From contig NZ_AUED01000001.1 in the NCBI RefSeq assembly GCF_000425805.1, positions 310,001 to 374,000 of the forward strand: a stretch of DNA of 64,000 bases. The letters are read 5' to 3'. The notes beneath the pieces are model-generated. The model had not been told where the DNA came from. It did no database searches and saw nothing but the letters and a program-made list of their open reading frames with translations. Positions 54,515-63,234 of this stretch are shown in pieces (the first letter of the stretch is position 1; every line of letters begins with the position of its first letter). A program made the position numbers and the translations under genes. This DNA is from Pseudomonas vranovensis DSM 16006 (GTDB lineage Bacteria; Pseudomonadota; Gammaproteobacteria; Pseudomonadales; Pseudomonadaceae).

Positions 54515-55465
54515 ATGCCTGAATCGATGCCCGAACCCCAAGCCGTCTGCAGTCCCATCACCCGCAGCGCGATCTACCTCGTTGTCACCCTCAACCCCGG
54601 CGAGGCGGCAGCCGAACAGGTACGCGGCTGGTGCGCCGACGTCGCCGGGCTGACCCGCTCGGTGGGCAAGCGCTCGCAGGGCGGCAACCTGTCGTGTGTC
54701 TGTGGCTTTGCTGACAGCGCCTGGGATCGCCTGTTCGGTCAGCCACGTCCGGCAAACCTCCATGGCTTTCGTGAGTTCGGCCCGCCAGCACGCCGTGCCC
54801 TGGCGACGCCAGGTGACCTGTTGCTGCACATTCGCGCCGAACACATGGACCTGTGCTTCGAACTGGCCACCCAGTTGATGCAGGCACTGGGCGATGCGGT
54901 CACGGTGGTCGACGAGGTGCAGGGCTTTCGCTACTTCGACATGCGCAGCATCATCGGTTTTGTCGATGGCACCGAAAACCCGGAAGGGCGCAAGGCCGAG
55001 GCCTCTACCTTGATTGGCGATGAAGATCCGGCGTTCAGGGCGGGCAGCTATGTGCTGGTGCAGAAGTACCTGCACAACATGACGGCGTGGAATGCGTTGT
55101 CGGTCGAGGCCCAGGAGCGGGTTATCGGGCGCACCAAACTGTCGGATATCGAACTGGACGAGTCGGTGAAGCCGAGTTGCTCGCACAGTGCCTTGACCGT
55201 CATCACCGACAGCAACGGCGAGGAGTTGAAGATCCTGCGCGACAACATGCCTTTCGGACGCCCTGGTGCCGGTGAGTTCGGCACTTATTTCATCGGTTAC
55301 GCGCGCTCCCCGGTGCCCATCGAACGGATGCTCGAGAACATGTTCGTCGGCAACCCCGAGGGCAACTATGACCGCCTGCTGGATTTCAGTACGGCGGTCA
55401 CCGGGGGGCTGTTTTTCGTGCCTTCGGCCGACTTGCTCGAAGACCTGGCGCAGCGTACGCCCTGA
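54515..55465 (+). CDS. Dyp-type haem peroxidase
   Basis: A 316-residue dye-decolourising peroxidase of class B (YfeX/DypB-like). Catalytic GxxDG motif is GFVDGTENPEG (about 150-160), with the distal Asp. Downstream SVKPSCSHSALTVITD and DNMPFGRPGAGEFGTYFIGY carry the proximal His and the distal Arg. It uses peroxide to oxidise phenolics or dyes. No signal peptide, so cytosolic. ATG 54515 is chosen over upstream frame starts; ATG 54527 is an alternative. Confidence 0.92.
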   Translation: MPESMPEPQAVCSPITRSAIYLVVTLNPGEAAAEQVRGWCADVAGLTRSVGKRSQGGNLSCVCGFADSAWDRLFGQPRPANLHGFREFGPPARRALATPGDLLLHIRAEHMDLCFELATQLMQALGDAVTVVDEVQGFRYFDMRSIIGFVDGTENPEGRKAEASTLIGDEDPAFRAGSYVLVQKYLHNMTAWNALSVEAQERVIGRTKLSDIELDESVKPSCSHSALTVITDSNGEELKILRDNMPFGRPGAGEFGTYFIGYARSPVPIERMLENMFVGNPEGNYDRLLDFSTAVTGGLFFVPSADLLEDLAQRTP

Positions 55466-55480
55466 TCCGGGCGCTTGTCG

Positions 55481-56368
55481 TCATGGCCTATCGAGCAGGG
55501 CCTTGACCTCGGCAAAGCATTTTTCCGCCAGGGCCGAGCGCGGTTCGCTGCGGCGCAGCAACAGGCCGATGGGCGCATGCACGCTGGCACTGGCAATCGG
55601 CACGATGCGGATGTGTTCGCTCAGGTCGTCCAGCCCGCAGTTGAGCGGCATGATGGCGCAGCAGATGCCGGTGCAGATCGCCTGGATCAACTGGTAAGTG
55701 GAGTCGCTCTCCAGTACGGGTTTGGGGTACAGGCCCCGGCTGCGAAAGCTCAGGTCTACCGACTGGCGATAGTGCATGCCCTTGGAGAGCATCCCCAAGG
55801 GCAGATCGCTGATCTGGTCCCACGGTAGCTCGGGCTGGTCGAACTGGAAGTGGCGGGTGTCGTACAGCAGGCCCATGCTGGTGGAGCCCAGTTCAATCAC
55901 CTCGAAGTAGGCGGTGTTGATCTGGTCCAGATAGCAGATTCCAAGGTCGAGCTGGTTGCGGCTCAAGCCATCGATGACCTGCTCCGAGCTCAGGGACGAG
56001 AGCTGGAACTGCAACTCGGGGTAACGCTGGGCCAGTGGGGTGAGAAAACTCATGGGGTTGATGCTCGACAGTGGCACCATGCCCAGGCGCAGGCTGCCGA
56101 CGATCTGCCCGCGACAACTGGCGGCTTCGGCCTGCAAGCCGTCGTAGGCGGCCAGCAGGGTGCGGGCCCAGGCGAGGATACGCTCACCGGCTTCAGTGAA
56201 GCCTTCAAAGCGTTGGCCGCGGGTCACCAGCACCAGGTCCAGCTCATCTTCAAGGTTGCGCAGGCGCATCGACAGGGTAGGCTGGGTGACGTGGCACAGG
56301 GCGGCGGCCTGGCCGAAGTGGCGGGTCTGGTCCAGGGCGATGAGAAACTTGAGTTGTTTGATGTCCAT
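55481..56368 (-). CDS. LysR-type regulator next to molybdenum-cofactor genes
   Basis: A 295-residue LysR regulator. HTH about 1-60 (MDIKQLKFLIALDQTRHFGQ, AAALCHVTQPTLSMRLRNLE). Effector domain about 88-290. ATG 56368 (MDIKQLKF) fits the family. It is divergent from moaB-moeA, and a near-perfect inverted repeat lies between. Its orthologues in Pseudomonas commonly stand by moaB/moeA and FdhF-like genes, so it likely controls molybdenum-cofactor and formate-enzyme production. Effector unknown. Confidence 0.85.
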   Translation of the reverse strand: MDIKQLKFLIALDQTRHFGQAAALCHVTQPTLSMRLRNLEDELDLVLVTRGQRFEGFTEAGERILAWARTLLAAYDGLQAEAASCRGQIVGSLRLGMVPLSSINPMSFLTPLAQRYPELQFQLSSLSSEQVIDGLSRNQLDLGICYLDQINTAYFEVIELGSTSMGLLYDTRHFQFDQPELPWDQISDLPLGMLSKGMHYRQSVDLSFRSRGLYPKPVLESDSTYQLIQAICTGICCAIMPLNCGLDDLSEHIRIVPIASASVHAPIGLLLRRSEPRSALAEKCFAEVKALLDRP

Positions 56369-56394
56369 GGCACGGCCCGGCAATTGATCTGAAG

Positions 56395-56429
56395 CGAATA
56401 TCCAGTGTTACCGATGGCACTGATATTCG
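56395..56429. promoter_or_regulatory. LysR operator candidate
   Basis: CGAATATCCAGTG (56395-56407) and CACTGATATTCG (56418-56429) are inverted with one base missing. The spacing of about 10 nt between arms and the position between LysR and moaB are typical for a LysR recognition site. The motif ATTGGACG (minus strand 56428-56435) follows directly. Confidence 0.6.
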
Positions 56430-56598
56430 TCCAATGAGAAATCGTGAACGGCTGATAGGTGAGGTCGATCAAGCCCGGCCCAGAGCGGTGCGTTGCCAAT
56501 AGATGAGGTCGATGGGGTGTTGGGAACTGTCGATTGGACGACCCAGGCGTCAGCCACTAGTTTGCCCGTAGATAATGAACCTTGGTGAGCCTACCGAT

Positions 56599-57138
56599 AT
56601 GAGTGTGAAACTGGACGCGGTCTTTGTGCCGCTCAACATTGCCGTACTGACGGTCAGTGATACACGCACCTTCCAGACCGATACCTCCGGTGAACTGCTG
56701 GCCACCCGCGCAGTGGAGATGGGCCATCGCCTGGTGGCGCGTGCCCTGGTCAAGGACGACATCTACAAGATCCGCGCCCAGGTGGCGACCTGGATTGCCG
56801 ACGAGCAGGTGCAAGTGGTGCTGGTGACCGGTGGCACCGGCTTTACCGCCCGCGATAGCACGCCCGAGGCGGTCGCGTGCCTGCTCGACAAACATATCGA
56901 GGGCTTTGGCGAATTGTTCCGTGCCCTGTCGATCCTGGATATCGGCACCTCCACTGTACAGTCCCGCGCCCTGGCGGGCCTGGCCAACGGTACGCTGGTG
57001 TGTTGCGTGCCGGGCTCCACCGGCGCTTGTCGTACCGCCTGGGAGGGGATTCTTGCCGAGCAGCTCGATGCCCGTCACCGGCCCTGCAACTTTGTCGCCC
57101 ATCTGAAACCTGGCCAACTGTGTGAGTCGCGCCAATGA
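56599..57138 (+). CDS. moaB: Molybdenum cofactor protein MoaB
   Basis: A 179-residue protein of the MogA/MoaB fold that adenylylates molybdopterin or supports this step. Blocks: IAVLTVSDTRTFQTDTSGEL (N-terminal family motif), VQVVLVTGGTGFTARDSTPE AV (the MPT-binding GGTG), and GTLVCCVPGSTGACRTAWEG. ATG 56599 fits the family (an upstream ATG at 56575 adds 8 residues). Its stop overlaps moeA by 4 nt. Confidence 0.95.
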   Translation: MSVKLDAVFVPLNIAVLTVSDTRTFQTDTSGELLATRAVEMGHRLVARALVKDDIYKIRAQVATWIADEQVQVVLVTGGTGFTARDSTPEAVACLLDKHIEGFGELFRALSILDIGTSTVQSRALAGLANGTLVCCVPGSTGACRTAWEGILAEQLDARHRPCNFVAHLKPGQLCESRQ

Positions 57139-58340
57139 ATACACCTGCGCTACTGGCGGTTGACGATGCGCTGGGCCAACTGCTGACGCTGGCAGAGCGT
57201 GCCCCGCTCGACGCGGTCGAGACGCTGGGCCTGGCCGATGCCGAGGGTCGTGTGCTGGCCGGTGACGTGGTAGCGATTGTCGATGCGCCAGCCTGGTCGA
57301 ACAGTGCCATGGATGGCTACGCCTTCAACCTGGTCGATGCCATTGGTTTTCCCTTGCCCGTTTCCCAGACCGTATTTGCCGGTCAGGCGGGTGAGCCGCT
57401 GGCACCGGGCACCTGTGCGCGCATCTTCACCGGGGCGCCGATCCCCCAAGGCGCCAACTGCGTGCAGATGCAGGAAAACTGCACAGTACTGGAGGACGGT
57501 CGGATTGCCGTGCAAGGTACTCTGCGCGAGGGCGCCAACATTCGCCAGCAAGGCAGCGAGACCGCTGTCGGTCAGTTGCTGCTGGGCAAGGGTACGGTGT
57601 TGAGTCCGATCGCCCTGGGGGTGCTGGCGTGCCAGGGTATCTATCGCGTATCGGTTGTGCGCAGGCTCAAGGTCGCCTTGCTGTCCACGGGTAACGAACT
57701 GGTGGGCGAGGGCGAGGTACCGGCCCCGGGACAGATCCACGACAGCAACCGTGTGGTATTGCAGTCGTTGTTGCAGCGCATGGGCTGTGACGTCATCGAC
57801 CTGGGCAAGGTCAATGACGAGCTGGCATTGATACGCGCAGCCCTTGAACGGGCAGGCAACGCCGATTTGATCATCAGCAGTGGTGGTGTGTCGGTAGGGG
57901 ATGCCGATTGCATCGGATCACTGTTGCGCGAAGCGGGCGAGGTGCTGATGTGGAAATTGGCGATCAAGCCAGGCAAGCCGTTTACCTTCGCTCATTTCAA
58001 CGGCGTACCGTTCATTGGATTGCCGGGTAATCCGGGCTCGTCGCTGGTGACCTTCCTGATGCTAGCCCGGCCTTACATCCTGCGTCGCATGGGGCGTGCC
58101 CGGGTCGAACAGATGCGCTTGCCGGTGGTCTGCGGGTTTGACTGGCCCAGGGCGGGACGACGTCAGGAGTACCTGCGGGTCAGTATCGAGCAGGGTCGAG
58201 CGGTGTTGCAGCCGAACCAGAGCTCGGGGACCTTGCTCAGTGCTACCTGGGCGGATGGACTCCTTGAGGTGCCGGTCGGTACCACGTTCAAGGCAGGCGA
58301 TTCGCTCGACTTCATCCCGTTTGCCAGTTTGCTGGCGTAG
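57135..58340 (+). CDS. moeA: Molybdopterin molybdenumtransferase MoeA
   Basis: A 401-residue enzyme that inserts molybdate into adenylylated molybdopterin. Blocks: PAWSNSAMDGYAFNLVDAI (active-site MDGYA), ARIFTGAPIPQGANCVQMQE, STGNELVGEG, GLPGNPGSSLVTFLMLARPY. Length is normal (E. coli MoeA 411). Translationally coupled to moaB (ATGA). It supplies cofactor for the two formate dehydrogenases in this window. Confidence 0.95.
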   Translation: MNTPALLAVDDALGQLLTLAERAPLDAVETLGLADAEGRVLAGDVVAIVDAPAWSNSAMDGYAFNLVDAIGFPLPVSQTVFAGQAGEPLAPGTCARIFTGAPIPQGANCVQMQENCTVLEDGRIAVQGTLREGANIRQQGSETAVGQLLLGKGTVLSPIALGVLACQGIYRVSVVRRLKVALLSTGNELVGEGEVPAPGQIHDSNRVVLQSLLQRMGCDVIDLGKVNDELALIRAALERAGNADLIISSGGVSVGDADCIGSLLREAGEVLMWKLAIKPGKPFTFAHFNGVPFIGLPGNPGSSLVTFLMLARPYILRRMGRARVEQMRLPVVCGFDWPRAGRRQEYLRVSIEQGRAVLQPNQSSGTLLSATWADGLLEVPVGTTFKAGDSLDFIPFASLLA

Positions 58341-58349
58341 GCCCGGGCG

Positions 58350-58440
58350 ACCGCTGCGCAGCCGATTGCAGGCTATCGCCAGCGGCTACGGGTTTGGCCT
58401 GCAACCTTAATCGCTGCCGAGGCACGAGGCTGCGATCAAC
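58350..58440. repeat. Second copy of the CTGCGATCGGC-type repeat (degenerate)
   Basis: GCTGCGCAGCCGATTGCAGG at 58354-58373 and GAGGCACGAGGCTGCGATCA (58419-58438) share the words of the element at 19878-19916, with divergent arms. It lies between the convergent moeA and bestrophin genes. Confidence 0.45.
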
Positions 58441-58500
58441 CGCGAATCGGTCGCAGTCCAGGCGCCGTTCGAGCGGCAAACCAGCCCCCTCAGGCATTGA

Positions 58501-59400
58501 TCAGGTGAGCACAAAATCCACCGGCTGCAACGGTGCGGGCAGGTCCGTACGGCCGATCGCGGTCAGTATTTCGCGCTCGATGGTGCGTACCATGGCATCG
58601 GTGGGCAGGTCGTTTTCTTCACGGCCGAACGGGTCTTCAAGTTCGTCGCTGATGGCGTCCAGGCCAAAGAAGGTGTAGCTGACGATCGCGGTGAAAATCG
58701 GTGCCAGCCAACCCAGCGGTTGGGCCATGGCAAACGGCAACAGTACACAGAACATGTAGATGGTGCGGTGCAGCAGCAGGGTGTAAGGGAAGGGCAGTGG
58801 TGTGCTCTTGATCCGCTCGCACACGGCCTGGGCTTCGGACAACCCGCGCAGGCGCTGCTCCAGGGTCATGTAGCGCCATTCGCTGATGGTGTTTTCTTCT
58901 GCCAGGCGCGAGCAGGTGCTGCCGGTGTCTTGCAGGATGGCGTCGCTGATGTTGTGTTCGGCCAGGGTGTGTACGTCCGGCACCCAGTTGCGCGCCGCTT
59001 TGAGTTCGTCTTCACCACGCAACCGCGCATTGAGCGCATGGGCGTAGCCGCACAGGCCCAGCAGCAGTCGCTCGCGCAACGTGGCGTCGGCAATCACGCA
59101 GCTCTCGCGGATGAACGAGCGCACTTCAATGATCACCAGCCCCCAGGCTTTACGACCCTCCCACCAGCGGTCGTAGCAGGCGTTGTTGCGAAAGCTCATG
59201 AAGATCGACAGCGAAAGGCCGAGCAGGGTGAAGGGTGTGGCATTGACCTTGGAAAACAACGCGGGGTGCAGGTTTTCGATCAGCACAATCAATGAGGCGA
59301 GCGCTGTGACCATAAAGGTGCGCCGGGCGATGCGTTTGGCGATGGAGCCTTTGAGGCTGATCAGGACGTTGAGCAGGTTGGGCTTGGGGTGAACGATCAT
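58501..59400 (-). CDS. Bestrophin-like (YneE/UPF0187) membrane protein
   Basis: A 299-residue bestrophin-family protein. Blocks: PFTLLGLSLSIFMSFRNNAC YDRWWEGRKAWG (pore and cytosolic neck region, family RYDRWWE-type motif), then four helices. Bacterial homologues form pentameric ion channels for cations or anions. ATG 59400 is chosen (AGGACC upstream); 40 extra in-frame residues before it look unlike the family. It follows moaA by 26 nt on the same strand, so it is probably co-transcribed with moaA for no obvious functional reason. Confidence 0.85.
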   Translation of the reverse strand: MIVHPKPNLLNVLISLKGSIAKRIARRTFMVTALASLIVLIENLHPALFSKVNATPFTLLGLSLSIFMSFRNNACYDRWWEGRKAWGLVIIEVRSFIRESCVIADATLRERLLLGLCGYAHALNARLRGEDELKAARNWVPDVHTLAEHNISDAILQDTGSTCSRLAEENTISEWRYMTLEQRLRGLSEAQAVCERIKSTPLPFPYTLLLHRTIYMFCVLLPFAMAQPLGWLAPIFTAIVSYTFFGLDAISDELEDPFGREENDLPTDAMVRTIEREILTAIGRTDLPAPLQPVDFVLT

Positions 59401-59426
59401 GGAGGTCCTATCGGCGGCGGCAGCAC

Positions 59427-60440
59427 TCAGCCGCCGGTCATGTTCATGAAGCGCAGGATCTGTACATCGCCATTGACGTCGAAGTGATGGCGATAGGGCT
59501 TGAGGGCCATGGCGTTGCAAATGGCCTGGTCCAGGCGGGTGCTGTCGCCAGGGTGAGCACGCAGTACGTGCTTGAGGTCGCTGGCGTGCTCATTGCCCAG
59601 GCACAGCAGCAAGCGCCCTTCGACGGTCAGCCGCACCCGGTTGCAGGTGGCGCAGAAGTTGTGGCTGTGGGGCGATATGAATCCGATGCGGATCTGCGGC
59701 GCCTCGGCCAGGCGCCAGTAGCGCGAAGGGCCTTGGGTGGATTCAGCCGATTCGATCAGGGTGAACTGCTCGCCGATACGCTGGCGCACCTCATCACTTG
59801 AGCAGTAGGACTCGCTGCGCTGGTGTTCGCTGATGACGCCCAGGGGCATTTCTTCAATGAAGGAAATATCCAGCTCGCGGTCGATGGCAAAGCGCACCAG
59901 ATCATTGACTTCGCCATCGTTGCGGCCCTTGAGCACCACGCAGTTGAGCTTGGTGCGACGAAAGCCGGCGGCGCGCGCGGCGTCGATGCCGGCGATCACT
60001 TGTTCCAGGTCGCCCGTGCGGGTCAGGGCCTTGAAGCGTTGGGCGTCGAGGCTGTCCAGGCTGATGTTCAGGCGTGAAAGGCCGGCATCGAACAGCGGCC
60101 CGGCCAGGCGTCCCAGTTGCGAGCCGTTGCTGGTCATGCACAGCTCGCGCAGGCCCGGCAGGGCGGCGATGCGGGCACACAGCCCGACGATGCCGCTGCG
60201 CACCAGTGGTTCACCGCCGGTAAGGCGGATCTTGCGGGTGCCCAGGGCAACGAAGCGTTCAGCCACCTGGTACAGCTCTTCAAGGCTGAGGATTTGCTGG
60301 CGCGGCAGGAACTGCATGTCTTCGGCCATGCAATAGACACATCGAAAGTCGCAACGGTCGGTGACCGACATGCGCAGGTAATCAATCTTTCGATTGAAGC
60401 CGTCGACCAGTGTCTTGTCCGTTGCATTCACGGTTGCCAT
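59427..60440 (-). CDS. moaA: GTP 3',8-cyclase MoaA
   Basis: A 337-residue radical-SAM enzyme, first step of molybdenum cofactor synthesis. N-terminal cluster CDFRCVYC (CxxxCxxC, about 32-39) binds SAM. C-terminal cluster [18 protein letters not shown] binds [12 protein letters not shown] and [10 protein letters not shown] are typical. The protein ends MTGG, the conserved GG tail needed for activity. It converts GTP to the cyclic pyranopterin precursor. It is divergent from the FdhF/YdeP gene, with a 387-nt regulatory gap. Confidence 0.95.
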   Translation of the reverse strand: MATVNATDKTLVDGFNRKIDYLRMSVTDRCDFRCVYCMAEDMQFLPRQQILSLEELYQVAERFVALGTRKIRLTGGEPLVRSGIVGLCARIAALPGLRELCMTSNGSQLGRLAGPLFDAGLSRLNISLDSLDAQRFKALTRTGDLEQVIAGIDAARAAGFRRTKLNCVVLKGRNDGEVNDLVRFAIDRELDISFIEEMPLGVISEHQRSESYCSSDEVRQRIGEQFTLIESAESTQGPSRYWRLAEAPQIRIGFISPHSHNFCATCNRVRLTVEGRLLLCLGNEHASDLKHVLRAHPGDSTRLDQAICNAMALKPYRHHFDVNGDVQILRFMNMTGG

Positions 60441-60827
60441 TACCTCTTTTTAATTGCCAATTGGGTCGTGGTGGTGAACGCATTCTTTGAACGTTAATTA
60501 AATAACTCTCCCAACTTGTGTCGAGCATAGGTAGCACGGGAAGGTGCGTCAAATTGCTTTTAATGACCAACCGATAAGTACCCTCTATCACGGCTGGAGG
60601 GCCCGTATTTTGCTAGTTGTGGCTTGATAGAGATCCTTGATCATCCTGTCATTACTTTCGATTGGACGTGCCAGAAGAGGGTCAATAGGCTGGAGCGGTA
60701 GAACAACTTGAAGCGTGGCCGGTGTGCAACTGACTGTTAGTTGAATAACACCCGTTAATGATGCCGGACGGCGGCGCTTTGTCTTGAGATTGTTCAAACC
60801 GCTGCGTGCACATCGAGGAATATCCTG
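60441..60827. promoter_or_regulatory. Divergent regulatory region of moaA and the FdhF/YdeP gene
   Basis: A 387-nt gene-free, relatively AT-rich gap (runs such as TTAATTAAATAACTC). At 60658-60668 is TCGATTGGACG, an 11-nt word also at 56530-56540 before moaB, which marks it as a shared regulatory motif. Minus-strand ORFs here are shadows of the downstream gene. Confidence 0.5.
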
Positions 60828-63152
60828 ATGAGTCAAGACGAACACATCAAAAACTATAATGGCCCGGCCGCCGGCTGGGGCGCGCTCAAAAGCGTGACCA
60901 AGAGCTGGCTGGGCAGTGACAACGCGTTCAAGAATCTGCGGGCCATGCTCAAGACCAACCAGAACGGCGGTTTCGACTGCCCCGGTTGCGCCTGGGGCGA
61001 ATCGCCTGAAAGCGATATGGTCAAGTTCTGCGAGAACGGCGCCAAGGCGGTTAACTGGGAGTCTACCGGGCGCTCTGTCGCCCCGGGCTTTTTCGCCCGC
61101 TACAGCGTCAGCGCCCTGGCCGACCAGACCGACTATTGGCTCGAATACCAGGGACGACTCACGCATCCGATGCGCTTCGATGCGGCCACTGACCACTATG
61201 TGGAGACTTCGTGGGAGGAGGCGTTCGCGCTGATCGCCCGCCACCTTGATGCGCTGGACTCACCCGACCAGGCCGAGTTCTACACCTCGGGCAGGGCCAG
61301 TAACGAAGCGGCGTTTTTGTACCAGCTGTTCGTGCGGGCCTTCGGCACCAACAATTTCCCCGACTGCTCGAACATGTGCCATGAGGCCAGTGGGGTAGGG
61401 ATGGGCGAGGCCCTCGGGGTTGGCAAAGGCACCGTGGTGTATCACGACCTGGAACAAGCCGATGCGATCTTTGTCATCGGCCAGAATCCGGGCACCAACC
61501 ACCCGCGGATGCTGGAGCCCTTGCGAGAGGCGGTCAAACGCGGCGCCCAGGTGGTGTGCTTCAACCCCCTGAAAGAGCGAGGCCTGGAACGTTTCCAGCA
61601 CCCGCAGCATCCATTGGAAATGCTCAGCAACGGCTCACGGCCAACCAACACGGCTTACTTTCGCCCAGCCCTGGGCGGTGACATGGCGGTGATGCGCGGT
61701 ATCGCCAAGTTCCTGCTCAAGTGGGAGCGCGAAGCCCAGGCCAATGGCGAACCGGCGGTGTTCGATCACGCCTTCATTGCCGAGCACACCTCGGGCCTGG
61801 ACGCCTACCTGGCGGAACTCGATGCCACCACCTGGTCGCACATTGTCGAGCAGTCGGGTCTGAGCCTGGCCGAACTCGAGCTGGCGGCACACATGTACCG
61901 GCGTGCCGAGCGGGTGATCATGTGCTGGGCGATGGGGGTGACGCAGCACCGCCATTCGGTGCCGACCGTGCAGGAAATCATCAACCTGCAATTGTTGCGC
62001 GGCAATGTCGGCAAGCCGGGCGCAGGTCTTTCGCCGGTGCGCGGTCACAGCAACGTCCAGGGCGACCGCACCATGGGCATCGACGAGAAGCCGCCCACCT
62101 GGTTGCTTGACGCGCTGGAGCAGCGATTCGAATTCAAGGTGCCGCGCGAGCACGGGCACAACGCCGTGCTGGCGATCCAGGCCATGGAGGAAAAACGCTC
62201 CAAGGTATTCATTGCCCTGGGCGGCAACTTTGCCCAGGCCACCCCCGACACCCCGCGTACCCACGCGGCGTTGCGCAACTGCGAGCTGACGGTACACATC
62301 GCCACCAAGCTTAATCGTTCGCACCTGGTCACTGGGCGTGATGCGTTGATCCTGCCTTGCCTGGGCCGTACCGAAATCGATGTGCAGGCCGAAGGTCCAC
62401 AGGGTGTCACCGTGGAGGACACTTTCAGCATGGTGCATGTGTCCTATGGCCAGTTGAAGCCGCACTCGCCGTTGCTGCGTTCCGAGCCGTGGATCGTAGC
62501 CGGCATGGCCAAGGCCACCCTGGGTGACCGGCCGATCGACTGGGACTGGACCGTGGCCGACTACAGTCGTATCCGCGACCTGATCGCCGACACCCTGCCG
62601 GGCTTCGAAGATTTCAATGCGCGCTTGCAGCACCCGGGTGGCTTTCACCTGAGTAACGCTGCGGCGGAGCGGCAGTGGCAGACGGAATCGGGCAAGGCGC
62701 AATTCAGCCCAAGCGCGTTGCCTGCGCAATTGGTCAATGATGCGGTGCTGGCACGCGGCGACAAGCCCGACCTGATCCTCCAGACCCTGCGCTCCCACGA
62801 TCAGTACAACACCACTTTGTACGGTCTGGATGATCGCTATCGCGGAGTGTTCGGCCTGCGTGAAGTGGTGTTCGCCAATGAGCAGGACATCCGCCGCCTG
62901 GGCTTCACGCCGAACCAGAAGGTAGACCTGGTCTCGCTTTGGGCGGATGGCCGCGAGCGTCGGGTCAGCGGCTTTACCCTGGTGGCCTACGACATTCCCG
63001 AGGGGCAGGCGGCGGCCTACTACCCAGAAACCAACCCGCTGGTGCCGCTGGAAAGCTACGGTGACCGAACCTACACGCCGACGTCCAAGTTCATCGCCAT
63101 CAAGCTGGAGCGCGCGCGGCCCGATAATCGCATTCCCTCGACGAAGCGCTAG
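60828..63152 (+). CDS. FdhF/YdeP-family molybdopterin oxidoreductase (formate dehydrogenase-like)
   Basis: A 774-residue bis-MGD enzyme. Start blocks: GPAAGWGALKSVTKSWLG and NGGFDCPGCAWGE. The molybdenum-ligand Cys is Cys184 in CSNMCHEASGVGMGEALGVG. Then QNPGTNHPRMLEPLREA, MGVTQHRHSVPTVQEIINLQ and GHSNVQGDRTMGIDEKPP. It lacks the N-terminal [4Fe-4S] four-Cys motif of typical formate dehydrogenases, which is usual in the YdeP subfamily (acid resistance in E. coli). Cytosolic, no signal. The role in formate or acid handling is inferred; the neighbouring cofactor genes support it. ATG 60828 has GAGGAATATCCTG upstream. Confidence 0.88.
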   Translation: MSQDEHIKNYNGPAAGWGALKSVTKSWLGSDNAFKNLRAMLKTNQNGGFDCPGCAWGESPESDMVKFCENGAKAVNWESTGRSVAPGFFARYSVSALADQTDYWLEYQGRLTHPMRFDAATDHYVETSWEEAFALIARHLDALDSPDQAEFYTSGRASNEAAFLYQLFVRAFGTNNFPDCSNMCHEASGVGMGEALGVGKGTVVYHDLEQADAIFVIGQNPGTNHPRMLEPLREAVKRGAQVVCFNPLKERGLERFQHPQHPLEMLSNGSRPTNTAYFRPALGGDMAVMRGIAKFLLKWEREAQANGEPAVFDHAFIAEHTSGLDAYLAELDATTWSHIVEQSGLSLAELELAAHMYRRAERVIMCWAMGVTQHRHSVPTVQEIINLQLLRGNVGKPGAGLSPVRGHSNVQGDRTMGIDEKPPTWLLDALEQRFEFKVPREHGHNAVLAIQAMEEKRSKVFIALGGNFAQATPDTPRTHAALRNCELTVHIATKLNRSHLVTGRDALILPCLGRTEIDVQAEGPQGVTVEDTFSMVHVSYGQLKPHSPLLRSEPWIVAGMAKATLGDRPIDWDWTVADYSRIRDLIADTLPGFEDFNARLQHPGGFHLSNAAAERQWQTESGKAQFSPSALPAQLVNDAVLARGDKPDLILQTLRSHDQYNTTLYGLDDRYRGVFGLREVVFANEQDIRRLGFTPNQKVDLVSLWADGRERRVSGFTLVAYDIPEGQAAAYYPETNPLVPLESYGDRTYTPTSKFIAIKLERARPDNRIPSTKR

Positions 63153-63234
63153 GAGGCAGTCCCCGAGGGTGTGCGATCCTCCCCCGATTAGGGGTTATGA
63201 TGTTGCCAAATATTACAAAGAGCGGGTGGGGACT

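Noticed and set aside
60588..61244. 218-codon minus-strand frame entering the FdhF/YdeP gene
   Set aside because: No ribosome site and antisense to a conserved start region.
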